A stretch of 64,000 nt of DNA from Williamsia deligens (GCF_024171765.1 NZ_JAMTCI010000001.1:1403137-1467136); one strand, 5' to 3'. Shown: positions 1 to 7,863, numbered from the stretch's first letter. Notes: generated by a model not told the origin, from the letters alone. Numbers and translations are program-made.

Positions 1-706
1 GGTGATAGAAGCCGCGACCCTCCTGCCCGATCACGTTGGCGGCGGGGACGCGGACGTTGTCGAAGTGGAGCTCGGCGGTGTCCTGGGCGTGCTGGCCCAT
101 CTTGTCGAGATTGCGACCGCGCTCGAAGCCCTCCATGCCGCGCTCGACGGCCAGCAGGGTGAACCCCTTGTGCCCGGCTTCGGGGTCCGTGCGGGTCACG
201 ACGATGACGAGGTCGGAGTTGATGCCGCAGGAGATGAAGGTCTTCGACCCGTTGAGGACCCAGTGATCCCCGTCCTTGACCGCGGAGGTCTTGATACCTG
301 CGAGGTCGCTGCCCGCGCCCGGCTCGGTCATGGCGATCGCACCGATGATGTCGCCGGCGGCGAACCCGGGCAGCCACCGCTGCTTCTGCTCGTCGGTACA
401 CAGGTTGACCAGATACGGACCCACGATGTCGTTCTGCAGGGTCAGGCCCGGTGCGCGCGATCCCGCCCGCGCCATCTCCTCGATGATCACCGCGTTGAAC
501 CGGAAGTCGTCGATCCCGGAGCCGCCGTACTCCTCGGGGATGTAGTGGCCGACGAGCCCGGCCTCGCCGGCCTTCTTGAAGACCTCGCGGTCGATGATCC
601 CGTCGGCCTCCCACTGGTCGGCGTACGGCAGGACCTCACGCTCGACGAATGCACTCGCCGACGAGCGGAGTTGATCGTGCTCGGATTCGAAGACCAGGCG
701 CTTCAT
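1..706 (-). CDS. Acyl-CoA dehydrogenase, N-terminal part (truncated by window edge)
   Basis: Minus-strand frame from ATG at 706 running off the left edge, about 235 residues visible. It begins MKRLVFESEHDQLRSSA and carries the acyl-CoA dehydrogenase N-terminal helical domain, the IPEEYGG motif near residue 57, the FAD/substrate motif AMTEPGAGSDLAGIKT and the middle beta-domain segment WVLNGSKTFIS. A GAGAGG ribosome site lies just upstream. FAD-dependent acyl-CoA alpha,beta-desaturation is the family reaction, with electrons going to ETF. It is a close relative of the complete enzyme at 47156-48301, sharing motif order and spacing. The catalytic-base region and C-terminal helices are outside the window, so substrate range cannot be judged. 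Confidence 0.93.
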   Translation of the reverse strand, partial: MKRLVFESEHDQLRSSASAFVEREVLPYADQWEADGIIDREVFKKAGEAGLVGHYIPEEYGGSGIDDFRFNAVIIEEMARAGSRAPGLTLQNDIVGPYLVNLCTDEQKQRWLPGFAAGDIIGAIAMTEPGAGSDLAGIKTSAVKDGDHWVLNGSKTFISCGINSDLVIVVTRTDPEAGHKGFTLLAVERGMEGFERGRNLDKMGQHAQDTAELHFDNVRVPAANVIGQEGRGFYH

Positions 707-759
707 CGCGACCTCTCGGTTGTCGGGCACAGCCCGGCCGGGGCGGCGACGGGCCGACA

Positions 760-771
760 TAACAGAGGTTA
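760..771. promoter_or_regulatory. Possible operator upstream of the acyl-CoA dehydrogenase
   Basis: TAAC-AGAG-GTTA: perfect 4-bp arms around a 4-bp centre, 54 nt upstream of the ATG at 706 and between the two divergent genes. The spacing (AAC-N4-GTT) differs from the KstR pattern AAC-N2-GTT, so it is not called a KstR site. Short palindromes occur by chance, so confidence is low. Confidence 0.25.
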
Positions 772-838
772 CACAGATCGAGCTGTTTCTGAAAGGAGGT
801 TCAGTTTTTCCGGCCCGGCGGACCTCATGCCGCGTGCG

Positions 839-844
839 TAGCAT
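839..844 (+). promoter_or_regulatory. -10 box of a leaderless alpha/beta hydrolase gene
   Basis: TAGCAT fits TANNNT and ends 6 nt before the GTG at 851, so transcription would begin at or next to the start codon. No Shine-Dalgarno lies at normal distance from 851. Confidence 0.5.
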
Positions 845-850
845 TCGACG

Positions 851-1759
851 GTGACCACGGGGGACATCTCAGCAGCGACGACAGCGGGGTCCGGGGAGGT
901 CGTCTCGACCGTCCGGTTCACGGGCGTGGACGGCATCGACCTCGTCGGCAGCCGGTGGGAGCCGTCGGGCACACCCACCTCGACGGCGCTGCTGCTCCAC
1001 GGCGGAGGACAGACGCGGCATTCGTGGAAGGCCACCGGCGACCACCTCGCCGCAGCCGGACTCCGCGTGGTCACGCTCGACTGCCGGGGCCACGGCGACA
1101 GCGACTGGTCACCGGAGGGTCACTACGACATGGACCTGCTCGCCGGCGACGTGCACGGCGTGATCGAGGACCTCGGCGGACCGGTGATCCTGATCGGCGC
1201 CAGCATGGGCGGCCTCACCGGGATCGCCGTCGCCGACCGTCACCCGGAGCAGGTCTCTGCCCTGGTCCTCGTCGACGTGGTGCCCCGCTACGACCGTGGT
1301 GGCAGTCGGCGGATCAGGACGTTCATGCGGAGCGGCACACAGGGATTCGACTCCCTCGACGACGCCGCCGACGCGGTCGCCGCCTACCTCCCACACCGCC
1401 GACGGCCTCGCAGCGTGGACGGACTGCGCCGCAATCTCCGTCAACGCGCGGACGGGCGGTGGTACTGGCACTGGGATCCCGCGTTCATCTCGCACGAGAC
1501 GGTCGCCCGCATCCCCACCGACGAGCTCGACGACGCCGCCGCGCGTCTGCAGATCCCGATCATGTTGGTGCGCGGGATGCTGTCCGACGTCGTCCCCGAC
1601 GACGTCCTGTCGGCGTTCCGCGAGCGCGTCCCGCACGCCCGCGTCACCGAGCTCCGCTCAGCCGGGCACACCGCTGCCGGTGACGACAACGACGCGTTCA
1701 GCGAGGCGGTCGTGGACTTCGTGCACGACGTCGACCCCGCCGGCCGCCGGAACCGCTGA
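851..1759 (+). CDS. Alpha/beta-fold hydrolase
   Basis: 302 residues from GTG. Shows LLLHGGG (oxyanion region, about residue 47), the CRGHGDSDW turn, the nucleophile elbow GASMGG (Ser near residue 117), an acid strand around IMLVRGMLSDVV, and the catalytic-histidine segment AGHTAAGDDNDAF near the C-terminus. Cytoplasmic, with no signal peptide. The family covers esterases, lactonases and C-C hydrolases and the substrate is not evident. A TAGCAT box 6 nt upstream suggests leaderless expression. The last 102 bp overlap the 3' end of nadB on the other strand. Both frames keep recognisable family sequence close to their ends, so the overlap looks real. Confidence 0.88.
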   Translation: MTTGDISAATTAGSGEVVSTVRFTGVDGIDLVGSRWEPSGTPTSTALLLHGGGQTRHSWKATGDHLAAAGLRVVTLDCRGHGDSDWSPEGHYDMDLLAGDVHGVIEDLGGPVILIGASMGGLTGIAVADRHPEQVSALVLVDVVPRYDRGGSRRIRTFMRSGTQGFDSLDDAADAVAAYLPHRRRPRSVDGLRRNLRQRADGRWYWHWDPAFISHETVARIPTDELDDAAARLQIPIMLVRGMLSDVVPDDVLSAFRERVPHARVTELRSAGHTAAGDDNDAFSEAVVDFVHDVDPAGRRNR

Positions 1760-3304
1760 TCCGACGACCGGCGCACCCTCGTCGTCGAGCCGGACGGTGA
1801 TCGTCGCGTCCACGACCGAGGTGTCCGGTGCGTCGGCCCGGCGATGGCACCCGCGGCTCTCGGTTCGCTGACGCGCCGCCGTCACGACCGCCCGGGCGAC
1901 CAGGGTCATCTCCGACGAACCACCCTGCGGCGCATCGGTGTCGAGGACTCGTAGTGTGCGGTCGAGCCCTGCGGCGTCACGCTCGACCCCGGCGCCCGCC
2001 GACATCGCCGCACGGATCGCCGACGGTGTCGCCCGAGGACCGCGTGCTCGCGCGCGACGAGCGGCCTGCGCCGCTTCGACCAGCTCGAAGTCGCCGGGGA
2101 CGCGATGCGCGACGTCCTGCGCGGCCGCCTGCGCGACCCGGCGACCCATCACCACGGCCTCGGTGAGGCTGTTGGACGCCAACCGGTTCGCACCGTGCAG
2201 GCCGGTGCGTGCGACCTCCCCGGCGGCGAGGAGGCCACTCACGTCCGTGCGACCCCACAGGTCGGTCATCACACCACCGCAGTGGTAGTGCGCACCCGGC
2301 ACGACGGGGATGAGATCACGCGCCGGATCGACATCGGCAGTCCTCAGTCCTGCTGTCACGGTGGGGAATCGAGCGGCGACATCGGCCACCCCCCGTGCAT
2401 CGAGGTACACACACGGCGCCCCGGACCCCGCCATCGCACGATGCACCGCGGTGGCGACCACGTCGCGGGGAGCGAGATCACCCAGGGGATGCACACCGGC
2501 GGTCACCGAGACGCCGGCGGCGTCGACGAGCCTCGCGCCCTCTCCCCGGAGCGCCTCGGTGATCAGCAGGCAGCGCCCGCTCGCGCCGGGTGCATGGAAC
2601 ATCGTCGGATGGAACTGGACGAACTCGAGGTCGGCGGTCGTCGCCCCCGCTCGCAGAGCCAGGGCCACACCGGATCCGACGGAGGTGGTCGGGTTCGTGG
2701 TCGCGGCGAAGAGACCTCCGAGCCCGCCGGTGGCGAGAAGGACCGAGCTCGCGGTGACGAGTTCCTCCCGACCACGGACGTTCGCGACCACCCCGATGAC
2801 GCGACCGTCGGCCACGAGGACATCGGTGACGGTGCAGCCGGGCTGGACGGCGATCCTGTCGTCCCGGGAGACCGCCGACCACAGCGCCGCCTGCACGTGG
2901 GCACCGGTCGCGTCGCCGCCGGCGTGGACGATGCGACGGGCGCTGTGTCCACCCTCGCGGGTCCGGGCCGGACGACCCGCGGCGTCACGATCGAAGTCGA
3001 CACCGACGGCGGTCAGCCACGCGACGGCTCCCGGGCCGTCGGCGAGCACCGATCGCACACCCTGCGGATCGCAGTGCCCGGCACCGGCAGCCAGCGTGTC
3101 GGACACGTGGGCGTCGAGATCGTCGCCCAGTTCCTCGGCGACCGCGGCCATCCCACCCTGGGCGTATGCGGTGGACGTGGCATCGGCGACGGGAGATCCG
3201 GAGGCCAGCACCTGCACCGACAGCCCCAGGTCGGCGGCGTGCAGAGCGGCGGTGAGCCCGGCGGCACCGGCACCCACGACGAGGAGATCGGCGGCGGCGG
3301 CCAT
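1658..3304 (-). CDS. nadB: L-aspartate oxidase
   Basis: 548 residues from ATG at 3304 with GGGAGG just upstream. Flavoprotein of the succinate dehydrogenase/fumarate reductase family: FAD-binding VVGAGAAGL at residues 8-16, the substrate-loop segment EGGHSARRIVHAGG, LAPRDVVATAVHR, HYHCGGV, GLHGANRLASNSL and the C-terminal ESRGCHRR. It oxidises L-aspartate to iminoaspartate, the first step of de novo NAD synthesis, and needs quinolinate synthase NadA next. In many actinobacteria nadA-nadB-nadC are adjacent, but neither nadA nor nadC is here. The last 30 or so residues are read antisense to the neighbouring hydrolase and look like a tail beyond the usual end. A 10-bp inverted repeat spans the probable promoter. 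Confidence 0.93.
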   Translation of the reverse strand: MAAAADLLVVGAGAAGLTAALHAADLGLSVQVLASGSPVADATSTAYAQGGMAAVAEELGDDLDAHVSDTLAAGAGHCDPQGVRSVLADGPGAVAWLTAVGVDFDRDAAGRPARTREGGHSARRIVHAGGDATGAHVQAALWSAVSRDDRIAVQPGCTVTDVLVADGRVIGVVANVRGREELVTASSVLLATGGLGGLFAATTNPTTSVGSGVALALRAGATTADLEFVQFHPTMFHAPGASGRCLLITEALRGEGARLVDAAGVSVTAGVHPLGDLAPRDVVATAVHRAMAGSGAPCVYLDARGVADVAARFPTVTAGLRTADVDPARDLIPVVPGAHYHCGGVMTDLWGRTDVSGLLAAGEVARTGLHGANRLASNSLTEAVVMGRRVAQAAAQDVAHRVPGDFELVEAAQAARRARARGPRATPSAIRAAMSAGAGVERDAAGLDRTLRVLDTDAPQGGSSEMTLVARAVVTAARQRTESRGCHRRADAPDTSVVDATITVRLDDEGAPVVGSAVPAAGGVDVVHEVHDRLAERVVVVTGSGVPG

Positions 3305-3314
3305 GTGCCCTCCC

Positions 3315-3359
3315 GGCGGTCAGGGTGGTTTTCGACCCACAGTCGATAACCTGACCGCC
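3315..3359. promoter_or_regulatory. Perfect 10-bp inverted repeat in the nadB promoter region
   Basis: GGCGGTCAGG at 3315-3324 and CCTGACCGCC at 3350-3359 are exact reverse complements separated by 25 bp. The repeat begins 10 nt upstream of the nadB ATG and just clear of its Shine-Dalgarno. It could be an operator or an mRNA stem. The separation is wide for one regulator dimer but suits two dimers or looping. A 10-bp palindrome GTACGCGTAC sits next to it at 3363-3372. Confidence 0.45.
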
Positions 3360-3376
3360 AGCGTACGCGTACCCGG

Positions 3377-4423
3377 TCAGCCGTCGAAGGTGACCGTGAT
3401 CTCCTCCGACAGCGGCACCGCCTGACATGCCAGCGTCAGACCCATCGCGATGTCCGAGTCGACGAGGGTGTCGTTCTTGCGCAGCGCCACGTCGCCGTCG
3501 ACCACCCGACAGGCACACGAACTGCACTCACCCTCGCGGCACGAGTACGGGGCGTCGTGCCCGGCCGCGAGCATCACGTCGAGCAGGGTCGCCGATCGGG
3601 GCCAGGCCAGCTCGACGGTCGTGCCGCGCAGCGTCACCGACACCTGAGCGTCGTCGTCGTGGTTGACCACGGAGACGTCGACATCGGCGAAGGGGTCACC
3701 GCTGAGCGATCGGTAGCGCTCGGTGTGGATCCGATCGGCCGGGACACCGGCGGCGACCGCGGCGTCCTCGACGACCGCCATGAACGGGGCCGGCCCGCAG
3801 ATCCAGACATGGCGACCGGCGTGGGCGGCGAGCTCGGCGGCGATCGCCTCTGCCGAGGGGAGTCCGCGCTCGGACTCGAACCAGTGCTCGACGCTGAACC
3901 GGTCGCCGAACTCCGCGCGCATCTCCTCGAGTTCGTGGGCGAAGATGACCGACTCCGGATCACGGTTGGCGTAGAACAGGCGCACATCCCGCAACCCACC
4001 CATCAGGGCGGAGGTCGCGATCGACATGAGCGGCGTGATGCCGCTGCCCGCGCCGACGAGGAGGAAGTCCTCGTCGAAGGCGCGGGGGAAGAACGAGCCG
4101 GACGGCGTCAACACGGTCAGCCGCTGGCCGACCTCCACCTCGTCGCACAGCCACGACGACGCACGCCCACCCGGCACACGCTTCACGGTGAGGATGAGGT
4201 CGTCGTCGAGGTGCGGCGAGCTGGACATCGAATAGCACCGCGCCAGTGCGGTGTCCGCGTCGTCACCGGGGACGCGCAGGGTGAGGAACTGACCCGGGTG
4301 GTAGCGGAACCGGTGGGCCACCGCCTCCGGGACGTCGAGCACCAGGGACACCGAATCGGATGTCTCCCGGATGATCTCGACGATCTCGAGCTCGTGCGCG
4401 CGGCTGCGCGGGCCGTCGGTCAC
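3377..4423 (-). CDS. KshB-family ferredoxin/flavodoxin-type oxidoreductase (FAD, NAD, 2Fe-2S)
   Basis: 348 residues. Domain order: FAD-binding barrel with RCYSMSSSP near residue 62, NAD(P)-binding domain with GAGSGITPLMS and WICGPAPFM, then a C-terminal plant-type 2Fe-2S domain with Cys ligands in CREGECSSCAC and a later Cys in LACQA. This order matches KshB, the reductase of 3-ketosteroid 9-alpha-hydroxylase, and related phenylacetyl-CoA or alkane system reductases. It would carry electrons from NAD(P)H to an oxygenase. The GTG start overlaps the SDR stop as GTGA, and the upstream genes are AurF-like diiron proteins, so its natural partner is probably one of those rather than a Rieske oxygenase, none of which is in the window. 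Confidence 0.9.
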   Translation of the reverse strand: MTDGPRSRAHELEIVEIIRETSDSVSLVLDVPEAVAHRFRYHPGQFLTLRVPGDDADTALARCYSMSSSPHLDDDLILTVKRVPGGRASSWLCDEVEVGQRLTVLTPSGSFFPRAFDEDFLLVGAGSGITPLMSIATSALMGGLRDVRLFYANRDPESVIFAHELEEMRAEFGDRFSVEHWFESERGLPSAEAIAAELAAHAGRHVWICGPAPFMAVVEDAAVAAGVPADRIHTERYRSLSGDPFADVDVSVVNHDDDAQVSVTLRGTTVELAWPRSATLLDVMLAAGHDAPYSCREGECSSCACRVVDGDVALRKNDTLVDSDIAMGLTLACQAVPLSEEITVTFDG

Positions 4424-5253
4424 TGACCGATTCGCTGGCCGAGGGCAAGGGGACGGGCCATCACGTCCTGATAGCGACCGCCGAGGATGCGCGGGAGGCT
4501 GTCGAAGAGACGGGCGTCGGGCCCGATCAGCACTCGCGGCTTATTCTTCTCCACGCCGCGGATGATCCGCTTGGCCGCCGTCTCCGGACGGGTGAACGCG
4601 ACCCTCTGGAAGTTCTCGTCCTTGACCTGGAGATCCTGGGCGTACTCACCGCTCTGGCGGCCGTTGCGCACGATGTTCGTCTTGATCCCACCGGGATGCA
4701 CGCACGTCACACCGACGGGATGACCACCGCTGATCATCTCCTGCCGCAGCGCACCGGTGAAGCCACGGACGGCGAACTTGGCGGCGCTGTAGGCACTCTG
4801 GCCCGGGATGGACATGAGCCCGAACACCGAGGAGACGTTGACGACGTGGCCGTCGCCGGAGGCGATGAGGTCGGGCAGGAACGCCTTGGTGCCGTTGGCG
4901 ACGCCCCAGAAGTCGATGCCCATGATCCAGTCGAAGTCGTCCCAGGTCATGTCCGCGACGGTGGCGCTCAGCGAGACCCCGGCGTTGTTGATCACCAGGT
5001 TCACCTGCCCGAAGTGGTCGCGGACCTCCCCGGCGTGGGCGACGAACGCGTCCCGGTCGGCGACGTCGAGTCGCCACGGTTGGGCCTGCGAGCCGGCCTT
5101 CTCGCACAGACGCACCGTCTCGGTGGCGGCGTCGATGTCGATGTCGCTCAGCGCGAGACGTGCACCGCGGTCGGCCAGACGCAGTGCCAGCGCACGTCCG
5201 ATGCCCGACCCTGCACCCGTCACGACCGCGACGCGGTCACGGAAATCCTTCAC
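4420..5253 (-). CDS. Short-chain dehydrogenase/reductase
   Basis: 277 residues from GTG at 5253, a start fixed by the GTGA overlap with the preceding diiron-protein stop and by GAGGAGAAC upstream. Classical SDR: TGAGSGIGRALA cofactor motif (residues 11-22), NNAG at about 90, catalytic Ser in NVSSVFG, YSAAK active-site Tyr/Lys, and HPGGIKTNI after the active site. An Asp follows beta-2 (ALSDIDID), which usually favours NAD(H) over NADP(H). It is third in the AurF-AurF-SDR-KshB operon and may oxidise or reduce the alcohol/ketone made or consumed by the oxygenase. Substrate is not inferable from sequence. Confidence 0.92.
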   Translation of the reverse strand: MKDFRDRVAVVTGAGSGIGRALALRLADRGARLALSDIDIDAATETVRLCEKAGSQAQPWRLDVADRDAFVAHAGEVRDHFGQVNLVINNAGVSLSATVADMTWDDFDWIMGIDFWGVANGTKAFLPDLIASGDGHVVNVSSVFGLMSIPGQSAYSAAKFAVRGFTGALRQEMISGGHPVGVTCVHPGGIKTNIVRNGRQSGEYAQDLQVKDENFQRVAFTRPETAAKRIIRGVEKNKPRVLIGPDARLFDSLPRILGGRYQDVMARPLALGQRIGQ

Positions 5254-6233
5254 CGGCTGTTCTCCTCGGCCCGCACCGCGGCGAGCACGTCGTCGGGCAG
5301 AGCACGTGAGGCGCGGTAGAGCGCGGTGGTGACCCGGCCCTTGATCAGGCCGGCCTCGTGGAAGTACCGCAGCATCGGACCGCACATGAACGTCGCGTTC
5401 TCGCGGTACCGCGGCGACCGCTGGGCGGCGATCCACCCACGCAACTGGCCGATACCGGCTGCGCGGTACGCCTGCGAGTCGACCAGGGTCGGCATGACGA
5501 ACAGGGTCAGCGCCGCGCACAGCACGCGGTTCACCGCCAACGACACGGGTCCCGAACGCGCGATGGCGTCGGCCAACTCGTTGCGCGCGAACGTGATGTG
5601 ACGCGCCTCCTCGAGCACGTGGATCTTCATCAGCTGACGGACATGCGGCTGGATGCGCTCGTCGGCCATGGACTCGCGCTGCACCCGGTCGAGGACCTCC
5701 TCGACGAGCAGCGTCCCGGCGTAGACCACCGGGCCGTGCGGGATGAACCCGATGAGCCGCAACGGCATCGACAGCGCCTTCGGGCGCCGGAAAGGTTCCA
5801 TGCCGGTCTTGGTGATCAACCGGCCGAACATCGTCGAGTGGCGGGTCTCCTCGGCGATCTCGCTGAGCGAGTACAGGGTGGTGGCATCGGAGAAGTCCCG
5901 GCCGGCGAACACCCCGCGGAGAAGGTTGGTGCACAGGCCGATCTCGGCGTTGATGCCGTAGGTCAGGATGGCCACCGCCTCGGCTCGGCTCAGCAGCAGC
6001 TTCTGCTCGTCGGTCAGCGACTCGTAGATCTCGGTCCCGTACAGGGTCCCCCGGTGCTCGGTGGCCCACGGCTTGTCCGGGTCGACCGGAGCGTCCCAGT
6101 CGATGTCGAGGTCACCGTCGTACGCGCGGTCGGCGGTGGACCGCAGCAGTCGCTCGGCGAGGGCCTGGCACTCCTCCTCGGACCGGATGGTGTCGGCGGA
6201 CACCGGGATCGGCGCAACGCTGTCGATCGTCAC
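5250..6233 (-). CDS. AurF-like diiron oxygenase, all seven predicted iron ligands present
   Basis: 327 residues from GTG at 6233, with GGGAGATC ribosome site. A ferritin-like helical protein of the AurF (p-aminobenzoate N-oxygenase) family. Candidate ligands are E97, E129 and H132 (in EETRH), E178, H205, E209 and H212 (in HVLEEARH). The spacings 129/132, 178/205, 205/209 and 209/212 equal those I recall for AurF E136/H139, E196/H223, H223/E227 and E227/H230. It would use O2 and two electrons for N-oxygenation or C-hydroxylation. Helices near 160-180 and 230-245 are hydrophobic, so membrane association is possible. It follows its degenerate paralogue by 55 nt and overlaps the SDR start. An upstream frame could extend it, but the paralogue at 9552-10463 supports this start. 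Confidence 0.88.
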   Translation of the reverse strand: MTIDSVAPIPVSADTIRSEEECQALAERLLRSTADRAYDGDLDIDWDAPVDPDKPWATEHRGTLYGTEIYESLTDEQKLLLSRAEAVAILTYGINAEIGLCTNLLRGVFAGRDFSDATTLYSLSEIAEETRHSTMFGRLITKTGMEPFRRPKALSMPLRLIGFIPHGPVVYAGTLLVEEVLDRVQRESMADERIQPHVRQLMKIHVLEEARHITFARNELADAIARSGPVSLAVNRVLCAALTLFVMPTLVDSQAYRAAGIGQLRGWIAAQRSPRYRENATFMCGPMLRYFHEAGLIKGRVTTALYRASRALPDDVLAAVRAEENSR

Positions 6234-6288
6234 AAGTGATCTCCCTGTTCGGATGAGGCCGTGGCGGGCGTGGAGGGATCGCGCTGCG

Positions 6289-7311
6289 TCAACGGTGCGC
6301 GTCCTCAACAGCTGTGTCAATTCGAACGCCCGCGCTCCTCAGGAGCGTACGACTGACCGGATCCGCGAACATCCCGGCGGCGGTCGCCTCCCGCAGGAAC
6401 TCGCCGAACAGGATGTGGGACCGACGTGCTCGCATCGGCCCCCGCCGACGTGCCCAGCGCGCGCGCAACGGTGATATGCCCACGGCGCCTGCGATCTCGG
6501 GGGCGTCGATGGCACGGACGACCGCACGCATGATCACGGCGGTGATGATCGAGTAGAGCGTGAGGACCAGGCGACCACGGCCGGAAACCGTGGAATCGAA
6601 GTCCAGATGGGCGAACTCACGCAGCCGCGCGGACGATCGGCGGTGGATGTGGGCGACCTGCCGTGCGTGCGGTTGGACCCCGGGATCCTCCGCCAGCGCC
6701 TCGGTCAGACCCTGGACGAACGATTCGGCGAGAAGGTAGACCGACGCCGTGGCACCCCCCGCGGGCACCAGCAGCGTGTAGCGCTCGAACCGGCGGGCCA
6801 GTGCGGCATCGCGACGGGGCGGTAGACTCGTCACCGTGACCAGTCGACCGAACATCGCGGTGCTCGTCGTCCGGAGGTTGATGGTGGCGAAACCCCAGCG
6901 GGCGGTGTCGTCGCAGAGGGTCTGGTCCTCACCGATGCGACGGAACTCGAGCATCGACTGCGCGGTGGTGGCGAACGCGGCCAGCGTCACCAGGTTGACC
7001 AGTTCGTGGCGACCGAGATCGGTGCGGGCATCCGCGGACAGTCGCCGCCACGGTCGCGTGCCGGCCAGTCCGACGAGGCTGTCGGGGATCCACGCGGCGT
7101 CGGGCTCTGCGGGTGCGGCCCAGTCGATGTCGAGCTCGGCGTCGAACCGGTCGTCGACGGTGTCATAGAGGAACCGCTGCGCGGCGGCGTCACGCTCCGC
7201 GATGGACCGGCGACGACCGCTCCTGCGCCCGCCGTCGCGGTGCGGCGTCGAGCCGGGAACCGGGGCGTGCGCCCGGGTCGTCTCGCTCGCCTGTTCAGCG
7301 ACCTCTGACAT
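6289..7311 (-). CDS. AurF-like protein lacking most iron ligands (pseudo-diiron subunit)
   Basis: 340 residues from ATG at 7311, behind a GGAAAGGTGG ribosome site. Aligned by eye to its neighbour at 5250-6233 (shared LDIDW.AP, MFGRL, and QPHARQ versus QPHVRQ, constant offset of 18 residues through the core), the ligand positions read T115, R147, S150, E196, H223, S227 and L230. Only two of seven ligands survive. The frame is intact, with a normal ribosome site and actinobacterial codon use, so it is not a decaying pseudogene. An Arg-rich N-terminal segment (residues 28-40, RRSGRRRS) and an Arg-rich stretch near 310 are extra. It leads the operon. Possible roles are structural partner of the active paralogue, regulator, or an altered metal site. 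Confidence 0.82.
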   Translation of the reverse strand: MSEVAEQASETTRAHAPVPGSTPHRDGGRRSGRRRSIAERDAAAQRFLYDTVDDRFDAELDIDWAAPAEPDAAWIPDSLVGLAGTRPWRRLSADARTDLGRHELVNLVTLAAFATTAQSMLEFRRIGEDQTLCDDTARWGFATINLRTTSTAMFGRLVTVTSLPPRRDAALARRFERYTLLVPAGGATASVYLLAESFVQGLTEALAEDPGVQPHARQVAHIHRRSSARLREFAHLDFDSTVSGRGRLVLTLYSIITAVIMRAVVRAIDAPEIAGAVGISPLRARWARRRGPMRARRSHILFGEFLREATAAGMFADPVSRTLLRSAGVRIDTAVEDAHR

Positions 7312-7351
7312 CGTCCACCTTTCCGCCCACTCTTCTGTGGTGCGGACCCGA

Positions 7352-7357
7352 ACTATA
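7352..7357 (-). promoter_or_regulatory. Putative -10 box for the AurF-like operon
   Basis: On the minus strand TATAGT fits TANNNT and is one of few A/T-rich hexamers in the 163-nt gap 7312-7474. It would give a leader of about 35-40 nt before the ATG at 7311. No convincing -35 is visible. Confidence 0.35.
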
Positions 7358-7474
7358 GGGATCGGCGGGTGCTGTGGCTCACTTTCTGCTCCACTTTGGT
7401 GGCGCGTCACAGACCGGTCGGCGAGTTGTCTGCCGACCGTCCGACGCGGGGGACGGACCACGGGGAGGATTCGG

Positions 7475-7828
7475 ATGAACACGTTTCTGGACATTCGCGA
7501 CGCAGGACGACAGACACCGCGCTCGCACCACCACGACTCCGACTACGTCGGCAACGCGACCATCGTCGTCAAGGGCATCGAGATCCCGGTGCACATCGAG
7601 CTGAAGGGGTACCGGGAACCGATCGACGGCGTCTACCGGTGGATCGGGCGGGTCGGCGCGAACGACCGACTCAGCGCCACGGTCGGCGACGCGAAGAGGA
7701 TCCGCGTGATCGTCTCCACGCCGCACAGCGCACGGGAGGCCTACCTGGGCGACCCGGACTTCTGGGGGCGGTATCGCATCAACGGCAAATCGACCCCACC
7801 GTTCGCGGTGGACCTCAGCACCGACTGA
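7475..7828 (+). CDS. DUF4873 domain protein
   Basis: 117 residues from ATG at 7475 with GGGGAGGATTCGG before it. The core YVGNATIVVKGIEIPVHIEL, then PIDGVYRWIGRVGAND, and the C-terminal DPDFWGRYRINGKSTPPF match what I know of DUF4873, a small all-beta actinobacterial domain often encoded near, or fused to, flavin-dependent monooxygenases. Function unknown. It diverges from the AurF-like operon across 163 nt and so may share its regulation. No signal peptide or membrane segment. Confidence 0.8.
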   Translation: MNTFLDIRDAGRQTPRSHHHDSDYVGNATIVVKGIEIPVHIELKGYREPIDGVYRWIGRVGANDRLSATVGDAKRIRVIVSTPHSAREAYLGDPDFWGRYRINGKSTPPFAVDLSTD

Positions 7829-7863
7829 GGCGCCGGGAGCCCACGGGCTGCGCGCGCCGACTG

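Noticed and set aside
760-771. Assignment of TAAC-N4-GTTA as a KstR site.
   Set aside because: KstR sites have a 2-bp centre between AAC and GTT, and here it is 4 bp.
792-841. AAAGGAGG at 792-799 followed by a tiny frame ATG CCG CGT GCG TAG (827-841), resembling a leader peptide.
   Set aside because: The ATG is too far from the purine tract, and the likely -10 box (839-844) overlaps the tiny frame, so it would not be transcribed in that direction.
4420-6069. 549-codon minus-strand frame that could suggest an SDR with a long N-terminal extension.
   Set aside because: The first 270 codons are out of frame with the AurF-like gene at 5250-6233. The GTG at 5253 with GTGA overlap is the better SDR start.
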